DNA from: Malania oleifera
Taxonomy: Eukaryota; Streptophyta; Magnoliopsida; Santalales; Ximeniaceae
Length of the DNA stretch: 64,000 bases
Direction of reading: 5' to 3'
Assembly (NCBI RefSeq): GCF_029873635.1
Contig: NC_080420.1
Location: 29,131,032 to 29,195,031 of the forward strand
Positions 23,265-33,373 of the stretch are shown here, one piece after another (position 1 is the first letter of the stretch; each line of letters starts with the position of its first letter). A program made the translations under genes and the position numbers. The notes below the pieces were generated by a model. That model searched no databases and had not been told where the DNA came from. It worked only from the letters and a program-made list of their open reading frames with translations.

Positions 23265-23589
23265 GAGTTTCTTCTTCAGTAAGCAACTAAATGATATTTA
23301 TAAATAAGGTTGACCCAGCAAGCCTCGTCGACGAGTCAGAGTTCTCGTCGACGAGCCGAAGAAGGTCACTCGTGGCCGAGAACATTACCTTGTCAACAAG
23401 CTTGAGATTTCAGAATCTCTAAAAATCCCTCGGTATCTTCTCGTCAACGGGTCCCTACATCTCGTCACCGAGCCACAGAAGAGACTTTGTCGACGAGAAA
23501 TGGAGCCTCATCAACGAGCTCCGCTATTTTATCTTTTTTACTTTCCCTTCTCTTTTCCTTTATTTATTTTCCGAATTCGGGTCCCTACA
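21386..23589 (-). repeat. 3' LTR of gypsy G1
   Basis: 2,204 bp from TGTAATGCCCC to CCCTACA on the plus strand. It includes about 107 bp (around 21,580-21,690) missing from the other LTR. A TATA-like TATTTATAAATA is at 23,295-23,306, a (GA)n tract at 23,227-23,261 and the motif array at 23,324-23,518. Apparent ORFs inside (such as 21,853-22,362, minus) look incidental. Confidence 0.92.
23324..23518 (-). promoter_or_regulatory. U3 array of palindromic CTCGTCGACGAG motifs (G1 3' LTR)
   Basis: Eight copies of a 12-bp dyad-symmetric motif start at 23,324, 23,344, 23,369, 23,389, 23,440, 23,461, 23,486 and 23,507. Within pairs the spacing is 20, 20, 21 and 21 bp; pair to pair it is 45, 71 and 46 bp. 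The array starts 18 bp upstream of the TATA box on the element strand. Confidence 0.7.
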
Positions 23590-23604
23590 ATCTCCCCTCC
23601 TTAT
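23590..23604 (-). other. Polypurine tract of G1
   Basis: On the minus strand AAGGAGGGGAGAT abuts the 3' LTR. Confidence 0.8.
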
Positions 23605-23859
23605 AAGAATTTCATCCCCAAAATTCACCAACCAATCCAAACTCACTCTACCTTACATCAGAGACCTACAAAAAAAGTCAACAGCTACCCACAAAGCAGC
23701 TGCGGCCTAAATTTATTACCTACCCTCACTTATAGCGGAGGAATACCGTGGTTACAACATAAAGCTTTGGTAGCTTACAATATACAAACAAAACTCTCCC
23801 GAAGGTCATATCTACTTACCAAACACACTAACATACATACATTCACAAACCTGACTAAC

Positions 23860-26700
23860 TTATCCATCTCTGAACAACTGAGGATACTTCTGATGTATCT
23901 CAGTTTCTAACTCGTATGAAGCTTCTTCTACTGCATGGTTCTGCCACAATACCTTCACTAGTGGTATTTCCTTAGCCCGTAACTGCTGAACTTTCTAATC
24001 TAATAACTATACTGGTACCTCCTCATAACGGTAGATACTGTATCCAACTATCCCCGAACTCCAGTACACAAGCCTGCAACATATCCTCTAACCTTTGAAT
24101 TGTCCTCTAAGACTGCCCATCCGTCTACGGGTGGAAATACGTACTGAACGTCAATTGTGATCCCAAGGCATCCTATTGGTTCTTCCGATCCAAAACAATA
24201 GAAACAGGAACACCATGGAGTCATACAATCTCCTGCACATATAGCTCTACCAGCCTATTCAAGCAATAACTGACTCTAATAGGAATGAAATGTGTAGTCT
24301 TTGTTAGCCGATCAACTACAACCCCTATAGCATTCTACCCATGCACTGCCGTAAGTAATCCCGTCACAAAATCCATCGAGACGTGCTCCCACTTCCACTT
24401 GGGGATGTCAAGTGGCTAAAGTGATCCTGATGGCCTCTGGTGCTCTACCTTGACCTACTAACATGTCAGGCACTGCTCTACAAAACGGGCTATCTCTTTT
24501 TTCATGTTGGACCACTAGAATGGTTCCCTCATATTCCAGTACATCTTCGTACTGCCAGGATGTATGGTGTAGAGCGAACGGTGTGCCTCCTCTAAAATGA
24601 CCCATTTAATCTTAGCGTTGTCTAGTACACATACCCTATTATGGAATCTTAAAATCCCATCACCGAAAATACTAAAATCCGACTTCAACCCACTCTAAAC
24701 TCCTTCCATAACTTCCACCAACTCTGGATCCTCCCTCTGCGCTACTCGGATCCTCTCCTATAAGGTCGATTGTACCACCAAGATAGCAAGAATAGTCGGA
24801 TGACTTCCTTCCACTACCTCCAAGCCCAACCTTTCTAGGTCCATACAAATCTGATGCTGAACTCCCACTATAGAGATTAACATATCAACTAACTTCCGAC
24901 TTAGAGCATCAACTACCACATTTGCTTTTCCTCGGTGATATCTAATGGTACATTTATATTCCTTTATCAACTCAAGCCACCTACGCTGTCTCATATTTAG
25001 TTCTTTTTGGGTGAAAATGTACGTAAGACTTTTTTGGTCAATAAAAATCTCACACCTTTCACCATACATGTAGTGCCTCCAGATCTTCAATGGAAACACT
25101 ACAGCTACCAATTCCATATCATGGGTCGGGTAGATCTTCTCGTACTGGTTAAGTTGACGAGAAGCATAAGCAACCACCATTCCTCGCTGCATTAGAACAC
25201 AGCCAAAACCCTTCTTAGAGGCATCATTGTAGATAAAAAATCCACCTTCCCCAGATGGAATGGTTAGAACTGGAGCAGTAACCAGTCACCATTTCAATTC
25301 CTGGAAACTCAGCTCGCACTCGTCAGTCCAATCATACCTCACGTTCTTCCTCGTGAGTCATGTCAAGGGACCTGCTAAACTGGAGAACCCTTCTACAAAA
25401 CAATGGTAGTAACCTGCAAAATCCAGAAAACTTATGACCTCCTAAACATTCTTCGGTCTCGCCCAGTCCACTACTGCCTCTATCTTACTCGAATCCACTG
25501 ATACTCCTTCTTTGGACACTACATGCCCTAGAAATGCAATCTATTCTAGCCAGAACTCGCACTTCTTCAGTTTAGCGTATAACCTCTTCTCCTTAAGCAC
25601 TTGCGGTACTAGTCTTAAATGAACTTCATGCTCTGCAGCACTCCTAGAATATACTAGGATGTCATCAATGAATACTGCGACAAACTGATCTAAGTATTCG
25701 TGAAAGACCTTATTCATCAGATCCATAAATATTATAGGTGCAATTGTCAAACCAAATGGCATAACCATGAATTCATAATAGCCGTACCGAGTTCAAAAAG
25801 CTATTTTCGGAACATCTTCCGTTTTAACCTTCAGCAGGTGATACCCAGACCGTAAATTAATCTTAGAAAAGATATGTGTGCCCCGAAGCTAGTCAAACAT
25901 ATCATTAATCCTAGATAACAGGTATTTGTTCTTTATTGTCACCTTATTAAGTTCTCTTTAGTAAATGCACATCCTCATTGGCCCATCCTTCTTCTTTACA
26001 AATAGCATAGGTGCTCCCCAAGCAGAAACACTCGGTCGAATGTACCCCTTATCTAACAGCTCCTAAAGTTGTTCTTTCAACTCTCTCAGTTCAATTAGAG
26101 CCATACAATACAGAGCTTTTGATATTGGTGCCATACCTAGAGCTAACTTTATACCGAGATCTGGAGGTAATACTGGCAAGTTCTCTGGGAACTCGCACAC
26201 AATAGGAATCTCCTCTAGTTCACGTTCCTTTACTGGCGTGTCCTTCACAAATGCCAGATACCCTTGGCATCCCTCTAAAAGTAATCTCCTAACCTGTAAA
26301 TCTGAGAGGATCCATGGCATAGAGTACACGTTGCAACCCAAAGAATCTAAATTCCTACTTCCCCAGAGGTCTAAACACCACTTCTCTCCTGTGGCAATCG
26401 ATATTAGCATAATTGGCAGACAACCAATCCATACCTAGAATAATATCGAAACCATGCATATCAAACAAAATAAGACTAACTAGTAGTACTATCTCTTGAA
26501 TTTCTACTGGAAAGTCACGGATTACCCTACTACATACGACTACCGACCCTGAAGGCGTAGCCACCACCAGTTCATAATCTAACTGTTGTGTCTCAATCCC
26601 ACACAGTTAACCAATCCTCGAAAGATAAAGGAATGCGTTGCCCCGAGTCAAATAGTATAACAACTTTATTGGAAAGCATGTAAATGGTACCTGTGACAAC
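23860..26700 (-). pseudogene. Gypsy pol of G1: PR-RT-RNase H-IN-chromodomain-like, broken
   Basis: Read from high to low coordinates. The retropepsin-like protease has LFDSG near 26,650 and IILGMDWLS near 26,440. RT includes [13 protein letters not shown] and the active site [10 protein letters not shown] (25,768-25,600). RNase H has [22 protein letters not shown] and [15 protein letters not shown] (25,192-24,890). The zinc-binding domain and H2C2 part of integrase (about 24,640-24,440) are frameshifted. The integrase core (24,400-24,080) carries stops. At about 24,040 the DSWIQ codons jump straight to YEEVPVQ, skipping about 0.5 kb that G2 retains. The C-terminus (KVLWQNHAVEEASYEL) ends at TAA 23,862-23,860. 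Confidence 0.85.
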
Positions 26701-26749
26701 ATCTCCTGCATTCTTTGCATCACCAGGAGTCAGGGAGTACACCATAGCC

Positions 26750-27735
26750 TAGGTTGTCCCCCTGTGCTGACCACCCCACTGTAACTGAACACCTCCTCTA
26801 TATGACTGTTGTGGAGCTCCATTGTTCATCGGCATGTGACAATCTTTCTTCTAATGTCCCATCCTACCATAATGAAAACAAGCTCTAGAACTCGACAAAC
26901 ACTTCCTTGAGTGAGGTCACCCACACTTGGAACAAGCCGGAGTAGTTTTGGTACTCTGAGACACACCACCACTGTTCTTCTTCCAGTTGCCCTGCTTTGC
27001 TCCTCCATAAGAACTTGAAGGCGCAGGTCTCTTCTTCGGAACCTGAACCTCAAGGTCCTCCTGTAAACTTTCCTCTACTACTGTGGCCTTTTCAACCAAA
27101 GTGACAAAGTCTTGCATTAGCCAGATCGCAGTCTGCTTCCCGATCTCCTTCTTTAGGCCCCTCTAAAACTCCCAAGCCTTCTTTACCTCATCTGGAATCA
27201 TGAATGGAGCAAAATGGGATAGTTCCTAGAATTTGGTAGTATACTTCTGAACTGACAGCTGCCCCTGCTCCAGACTTGGCATTTCTAACCGTGGCTGGAA
27301 AATACCAGTCAAAGAATAAATCTTTGAATCGAGCCCACGTTAGAACCATAGAAGTAGGTCGGTGCTCTTCAAGCATCTTAACTGACTTCCACCACCTCTC
27401 TGCTTCACCCATTAGCTTGAACGTCGCAAAGGCTACATTCTGCTTCTCAGTGCAGTTCAGGACGTCTAGAATCTTCTCAATCTCCTTGATCCAATTCTCA
27501 GCCCGAATCGGATCCGCACTCCCCACGAAGGCAGGAGTTTCAGTCGTGTGAACTGGTCAATAAAGCATCCCAACTCAGCAAGGGAATGATCCTGACCCTT
27601 ATTTGTCTAGACAACCTCAACCATAAGTTACTGAACGAAGCCCCATAGCACACTAGTAGAGTCACTACTAGCCTCATGGCCAGCACCCTCACTACTACTG
27701 CCTCCTATGTTGGCAGTAGTATCCCTGGATTCCAT
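26750..27735 (-). pseudogene. Gypsy gag of G1, broken
   Basis: The minus-strand ATG at 27,735 gives MESRDTTANIGG, a Ser/Gly-rich start usual for this clade. The retrotransposon gag core (27,526-27,188) shows WIKEIEKILDVLNC, VAFATFKLMGEAERWW and FKDLFFDWYFPATVRNAK. Downstream (about 26,960-26,840) CSKCG and CFHYGRMGHKKDC mark the nucleocapsid knuckle, with the second Cys changed to Tyr. Stops near 27,610, 27,230 and 27,160 break it. Capsid and RNA-binding role by family. Confidence 0.82.
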
Positions 27736-28111
27736 CCTAAAAAGCAATTGCGGAAATCAATAAGAAGCTTAACCAACTAATACTGCAACACTACAAACTC
27801 ACTTCCTATAATAACATTCCCAGTATCGACGTACTCTAATGACCCACATTCTCATTCTAACTCGAATTCCGCCCTTCCACTTAGAAACAAAACCGCCAAT
27901 AGATTACCGTGATTTTCTGAACCCTTTGAATGATCTAGAAAAATACAGAAGTCTGTCAATGGATTTATGTCCTCAGGTACTAAGCTAAACTCAAAAATCA
28001 TACTCACATTCTAAACTCTAGTATAGTCTAATCTACAGAACCTAGCAACCTATGCGCTGAGCATATCCATAAACAGATAGTGCAATTCACGTCACACTTT
28101 CGGCTTGGTAT

Positions 28112-28125
28112 GGGCTCTAATACCA
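28112..28125 (-). other. Primer binding site of G1
   Basis: TGGTATTAGAGCCC on the minus strand, three bases inside the 5' LTR; tRNA-Met type with one change. Confidence 0.8.
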
Positions 28126-28128
28126 AAC

Positions 28129-30225
28129 TGTAACGCCCTGGTCCTTAGTACGGCCCCAAAGTGCTACTATACATACATATCATGTACAAATCATAATAAC
28201 ATACATAACCACCCGCCCTAAACAGGGACATACGGGTATTCAATAATGATCTGTACTCACACATCTTGCAGAAAACATAAATCATTCATATAGATTCTAA
28301 TAGACATACCAGAGTATCTAAATGGACCCTACGCTCCACAACCTCTCTAGACGACTAGGACCAATTTCCTATAGCTATTGAAAATAAGGTTGTAAGATTG
28401 GGGTGAGACACTTCTCGGTAAGGAGGAAGATATTATATCAGTGTGTGACTGTATAGTTATATTCTTATTTGAAAACAGTTACATAGATTGCACATTCTCA
28501 ATACTATAATATGTGTGTATATATATATATATTATATTCCTAATAATATAAAACCCAGCATCATTACAAGTGAGAGTTCCTGGGGTTAGGGTAGGGTACA
28601 AGCCCATACACTGTACAATCTCTCCGCCCGGTACTCAGACCTGTGACTTTGCCCAGTAAAGCCTTTAAATCATGTATATGCATATTTAGAACACCGACCA
28701 GCTCGAAACTATTATAACTATGCCAATGACTCCCCGTGGCAAGGGGTTGTGCGCTAAGAAAACACTGATCGAGCCCTATATATACAAGCATCATCAGACA
28801 TCCTATCATGCTGCAGCCCAACTTGGCCATCACCACCCTGATCCCTTTTGATCAGTGGCTCTTCTTACCATGCTTACTACTAGGTACCCACACTGAACAA
28901 TAATTACGTGTGGTTGCACTGTACCTCTATTTTGGAAACAGTACCGAGCCTACATAATATAAGCTTTTTAAGGCTTCATATACTATTGATACAAGTTGCG
29001 GTCCCAATATCATATATACAATTTACATTAAAACATAATGACTTGTGCAGTTCCAGTATTTTCAAAATCTCATTCATGCAAACTTTCATTCATATTGTGG
29101 TAAAAATCGGCTCATAACCTCTCGATTTTACCCTTTTCTCATACTTGGCACGGTATCCAACCGACTCCTATTTTCTACAATTTCTGATAACCACTTGGAA
29201 CTTTAGTCCCCATAGTTCATATACATGCATCTCAAATTAGTATAGAATCAATTCATATCATACGTCACACTTATTTGCTCATATATATACATTTCATATA
29301 AATTTGTTCGTAAAATATCATTTCTGCTGCTATTAAGAGTTTCAAGCATCTCTTACTTTAATTTTAGTGCAAATAAAGTAGTTTACGAAATTTGGAGATC
29401 ATTTGCCAAAAACCCCATTTTTGCCAAAATTGTAAAATCGTGAAAACCGTAAGAATCAGCATTTATACAAGGTAAAACTTTGCAAATAAGCAGTCAATAA
29501 GTACATATAAATATAAGCTACATATCATGTGGTTTCTTTTTCTAAAAACACTGATGTAAACAAATCCCCTTACATTAATCCCAAAAACTGATCCACGAAC
29601 GGATCAATCCAAAACAACAACCTGGGATCCCCGAAACCTAAAAATCGAAGAACATTAGTTCACTATAATCTTGACTACTACATAACTACCAAATCAAAAA
29701 TGATATCGAACCCTTACCTCGATTTTAGGAAAAAACGCAAAAATCCTCAGATCGAAAATCTGATCCGCTATAACTATAGAGATTCTCCTCCTAACCCACG
29801 TAATGATGTCGGATTGTTGATTCTGGTAACAGATGGCACGAGATCTTAGCAAGAGAGAGGGTTGGTCTGTGTCCTAGAGAGAGAGAGAGATAGAGAATTG
29901 AGTTTCTTCTTCAGTAAGCAACTAAATGCTATTTATAAAGAAGGTTGACCCGGCAAGCCTCATCGACGAGTCGGAGTTCTCGTCGATGAGCCAAAGAAGG
30001 TCGCTCGTGGTTAAGAACGTTACCTTGTCGACGAGCCAGAGATTTCAAAATCTCTGAAAACCCCTCGGTATCTTCTCATCAACGGGTTCCCTACATCTCG
30101 TCACCAAGCCACAAAAGAGACTTTGTCGACAAGAAATGGAGCCTCATCAACGAGCTTTGCTTTTTTATCTTTCTTACTTTCCTTTCTCTTTTCCTTTATT
30201 TATTTTTTGAATTTGGGTACCTACA
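28129..30225 (-). repeat. 5' LTR of gypsy G1
   Basis: 2,097 bp, from TGTAACGCCC to ACCTACA on the plus strand. It lacks about 107 bp present at 21,580-21,690. TTTATAAA is at 29,932-29,939. The eight-copy motif array starts at 29,959, 29,979, 30,004, 30,024, 30,075, 30,097, 30,122 and 30,143, the same spacing pattern as in the other LTR. Confidence 0.92.
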
Positions 30226-30230
30226 CGATC
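30226..30230. repeat. Target-site duplication of G1, right copy (CGATC)
   Basis: Identical to 21,381-21,385. Confidence 0.9.
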
Positions 30231-30818
30231 TATCTAGCTTAATTCTAAAATGGATGTTGGTAAAATTAGAAGCTTAACGAGTCACTCTTCTATATGGTGA
30301 TGTTCTAAACCTCCTTTTTGCTCATCTTAGTGTCACTACCCTTACTGAAATGTTCATAAAGTGCACTCGGTACGACCTTTTCAATTATACAGCCCTAAAG
30401 CAAATGGGGTATGAAAAGCATGAGCAAGGATGGCTCTTGAAAGGGGGATGGCCACAAAGGCCTACAACTGTACCTCCACCTCTAGATCAGCACCAAGGAC
30501 CTACATCTGATACTCCTTCTTCCCTTCAACCATGAGTTCACTACATTTAGCAGAGATATGCATTCAAGCCTCTAGTCACTTCAGGAGAATGTATCCTAAC
30601 TCCACACTACTTGCTCCTCACTTGACCAGCGCCTTACTCATATAAAGCAGTATAAGGATAGTTCTTCTCGGAGTGTTGATCCTATGGATACCAGTCCTGT
30701 TCCCCATAGCGATAATTTATTTTATGAAGAATTTGACGAAGGAAGTGAAGAGGGTATTAAAGAAGATGATGCAGCTGATGAAGAAGCTAATGATGATAAT
30801 GCTACTGATGATGATTGA
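30231..30818 (+). pseudogene. ORF3 of element B, C-terminal part
   Basis: Resumes ORF3 after G1. LILKWMLVKLEA, YDLFNYTALKQMGYEKHEQGW and LLKGGWPQRP align with LMLKWMVIKLEA and YTQGWLYKG of C. After a stop at about 30,535, the last ~100 codons end in an acidic tail (EEFDEGSEEGIKEDDAADEE) before TGA at 30,818. The Glu/Asp-rich end matches the acidic end in C, so it seems to be a family trait. Confidence 0.65.
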
Positions 30819-31370
30819 TCTATTTGACATTTTGTGTGTATTGCAGTAATATTTATGTATTGGCTTTGCACTTTTGTTTGTTTTTATTTTGGTTTGGCTT
30901 GTAACTCCCTATGATTATGACTTTTTGTACTCTTTGATGGCTATGCTTATTATTATGTTCTATCCTAAGACTCCTTGTGACTATACTACTTAACTCTTTT
31001 TGATTGATGTCAAAGGGGGAGAGATATCTTAGAGAGCAAAAATGAGAGCATGAAAAAGCATGGAAACAATGAGAACACATAAAAATAATTTTGACAATAT
31101 TACATAGCATGGGGGAGAAAACACAAACACTACTATACGAGCATAAGCAACTAGCAACTATATGATGAAATGAGCTATAATGCATTGAAATATGATCTTA
31201 ATACTAGTATGTTGAAATGAGCAATAATGCACTAATACTTGATTATCACATATTAATTTTTGCACTTATATTTGAAATCATCATTTTGATACATATTGTT
31301 AAAAGTATGCTTATTGTAAGGGGGAGCCTTATCAAGGTTCTCTTATCTTTACTCCTTATTTATCGTCATC
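30819..31370 (+). other. 3' untranslated region of element B
   Basis: No gene. PPT-like runs lie at about 31,011-31,023 (AAAGGGGGAGAGA) and 31,317-31,326 (TAAGGGGGAG). Confidence 0.5.
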
Positions 31371-31384
31371 AAAAAGGGGGAGAT
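31371..31384 (+). other. Polypurine tract of element B
   Basis: AAAAAGGGGGAGAT adjoining the TG of the 3' LTR. Confidence 0.85.
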
Positions 31385-31906
31385 TGTTGGCCTAACACGG
31401 CTTTCGAATCTTATTTTGATTATAATTAATAACGAATAATTTAACAAGTTATGGTTTAAGTGATGATATTTCAGGAAACCTAGTATGTCAAGTTCAAAAG
31501 GTTCAAGAATTGAAAGTCCAAAAATCACAAGTACCATAAAGCTATACTTCATTCACAAGGTGATCAAAGTGAAAGCTCAAAGAGGTCCAAGATGGTCAAG
31601 ACATATGAAGATTAAAGAATACTCAAGCTCAAGGTAAAGATGATTTAAAGCAATGACATACATGAAAACTTCAAGTTTTGAGAGTATTAAAGTCCTTAAG
31701 AAGTCTTATGTAAGAACTTCACTTTAAAATATCATTTTGAATGCTTTGAAGCTCATTAGGGGTTAATATGGACTTAGAAACCTTACTTTGAAAACCCCAA
31801 GTATCAAAGCAAGATGGCTAAGGCTTTTTGGAAACAAACTCAAAAACAACATTTTTATCTATCCAAGCGACTGACTGGTGCTTAGTCAGGCTAATGACAA
31901 ATATCC
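31385..31906 (+). repeat. Truncated 3' LTR of element B
   Basis: Matches 2974 to about 3510 of the 5' LTR, with a small internal deletion near 31,800. It ends abruptly after GACAAATATCC, inside the first unit of the U3 motif array. The remaining ~1.36 kb of LTR is absent and unrelated copia gag-type sequence follows. Confidence 0.85.
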
Positions 31907-31969
31907 TAATACTACTTAGGGACACTCTTATACTTAGGAGTTATTCTCTAGTGTTTTCAGAGTGAGTCA

Positions 31970-32086
31970 GTAGGTCAGCTAAAGAAATTTGGGATAAATT
32001 GGAAATTACATATGAAGGCATAAACCAAGTTAAGAAAATTAAAATTCACATGCTTGTATATGAATATAAAATGTTTAAAATGTAAC
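31970..32086 (+). pseudogene. Copia gag of element E, fragment before solo LTR
   Basis: SAKEIWDKLEITYEG, followed by a diverged IHML-YEYKMFKM block, is the UBN2 gag core. The frame is cut by LTR D at 32,091. Sequence from 31,907 to about 31,969 is too diverged to read with confidence. Confidence 0.65.
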
Positions 32087-32091
32087 GAGTG

Positions 32092-33368
32092 TTATAATTG
32101 GTGATATCTCAAGAGGGGGGTGAATTGGATATTTAAAATTTTAGGTCAAATATTTAACCGATTAACAACCTAAATCGAACTTGAGTTTAGCATAAGTAAG
32201 ACAATCACAAACAATGCATTAACATAAACATACAAGTGTGGAAAGTTAAAGAGTGTAGGGATAGAGAAAACAAGACCGCGATTTTACTAGGTTTGGCTAT
32301 ACCCGCCTACATCCTTGCCTCAAGAAAACAACTTGAGGATTTGCACTATTCACTCCTTCAACAAGGTGGAGCTACCTTTTACAATCCCTCCCTATAGGCG
32401 GAGATACCTCTCCAAACAATATCCCTTTACTTGGCACGATTCCAATCCAAACTGTGAATGAACAAAGAAAATACAAGGGTTTGTGTACAAAGAATGCTCC
32501 TTAAAGAGCTAATGAGTACAATGAAAGGACAAAAACTAACACACTCTCAATGAATAAGATTTGAAGCTCATAAGAGTAGAATGATATTCTCTAGGGTATT
32601 TTTGAAAAATAAAGGTAAGAGAACTTACAAATGAGGTGAAAGATATTTATCAATATTGCTCAAAGATTCAAAGAAGTTCAAAAGTGTTCTCTAACTCTCC
32701 AAGCCTTATATTTAAAGGGTAACTTGAAATATGGTCGTTTTATGACCTTTGGAGGTTTAATATATATTTTATTTCAAAGTTTTTGACCATTTTAAAGCTA
32801 ATTATTGGCTTTTCCCGAGAGTATCAGTCAACAGTTCTGAAGTTCAGTCGCCCGAACTGAAGGAGATTTCTAGAAGTAAATTTCAGTCGCCCAACCTTGT
32901 GCTTCGATCTCCCAAATCATACTTCAAGAACTTTGGTCACCCAGACTAAACATCCGGTCGCCCAACTGCCTTGCAATCTTTGAGTTTTGGGCTTTTTCAT
33001 GTTTCAAACTTATTTTAGACCATTTGAAATAGTTTTTTTATTTTAATAAAGTTATTTTTCATAAAAATATTAACTTCCTGAGGTCCATCTAAGGTCAGGT
33101 AAGAGTTTCACTTCAAATTCATTAAAGTGTGTACTTACAATCAATCCTAAATGATATACAAATGAAAATTCTCTTGAGTCTCCAGTTCTTGCTTTTCAAA
33201 TACTTCATGGAATATGCCCGGTAATGTGTCATCTTTGAGTGCTTCATGGCTTCCCTTTCGCATCGGTCATTGTGCTTTCTCAAGGTCATTCCTATTCACA
33301 TACTTAAAGCACAAATGAGATGCTTTGATTTGTCACTATCAAAACGGAAAAAGCTAAAAAAGCCAACA
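32092..33368 (-). repeat. Solo LTR D (copia), minus strand, inside gag of E
   Basis: On the minus strand it starts TGTTGGCTTTTTTAGC and ends with the CCCCCCTCTTGAGATATC block typical of these LTR ends; about 1,277 bp. It is flanked by GAGTG (32,087-32,091) and AAGTG (33,369-33,373), a 5-bp duplication with one mismatch. Without it the gag frame reads on (KM...SDENISQMFTRFT). No internal region remains, so it is the product of LTR-LTR recombination. The U5 block is at about 32,275-32,345, a TATA at 32,707-32,714 and the motif array at 32,825-32,966. Its start resembles LTR A. Confidence 0.82.
32825..32966 (-). promoter_or_regulatory. U3 array of CAGTCGCCC motifs (LTR D)
   Basis: Six copies on the plus strand start at 32,825, 32,845, 32,884, 32,905, 32,934 and 32,955: three pairs with 20, 21 and 21 bp spacing. 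On the element strand the array lies upstream of the TATA at 32,714. Confidence 0.6.
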
Positions 33369-33373
33369 AAGTG

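Larger units (their letters stand above)
21386..30225 (-). mobile_element. Gypsy element G1 (Tekay/Del-like chromovirus), minus strand
   Basis: An 8.8-kb Ty3/gypsy element inserted in ORF3 of B with CGATC duplications. Reading on the minus strand: 5' LTR (30,225-28,129), PBS (28,125-28,112), gag, protease, RT, RNase H, integrase with a chromodomain-like C-terminus, PPT, 3' LTR (23,589-21,386). RT before integrase is diagnostic of gypsy. The EEASYELETEIHQKYPQLF tail suggests the Tekay/Del clade (inference). Many stops and an integrase deletion inactivate it. The first ~115 bp of the two LTRs differ at about 12 sites by eye. Confidence 0.92.
2974..31906 (+). mobile_element. Copia element B, split by C and G1, 3' LTR truncated
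   Basis: A SIRE-like copia element with 5' LTR, PBS, gag (4914-6695), pol (17,531-20,299), a third ORF (20,752-21,385 continued at 30,231-30,818), PPT (31,371-31,384) and the first 522 bp of its 3' LTR. Two later insertions, C and G1, split it. Both have exact 5-bp target duplications, so the order of events is clear. Removing them leaves roughly 9.3 kb of B. B and C are sister families: their gag, pol and ORF3 align throughout, but their LTRs are largely different. B itself is dead: protease DSG is DNG, RT YVDD is YVDN, and part of RNase H is deleted. Confidence 0.85.
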
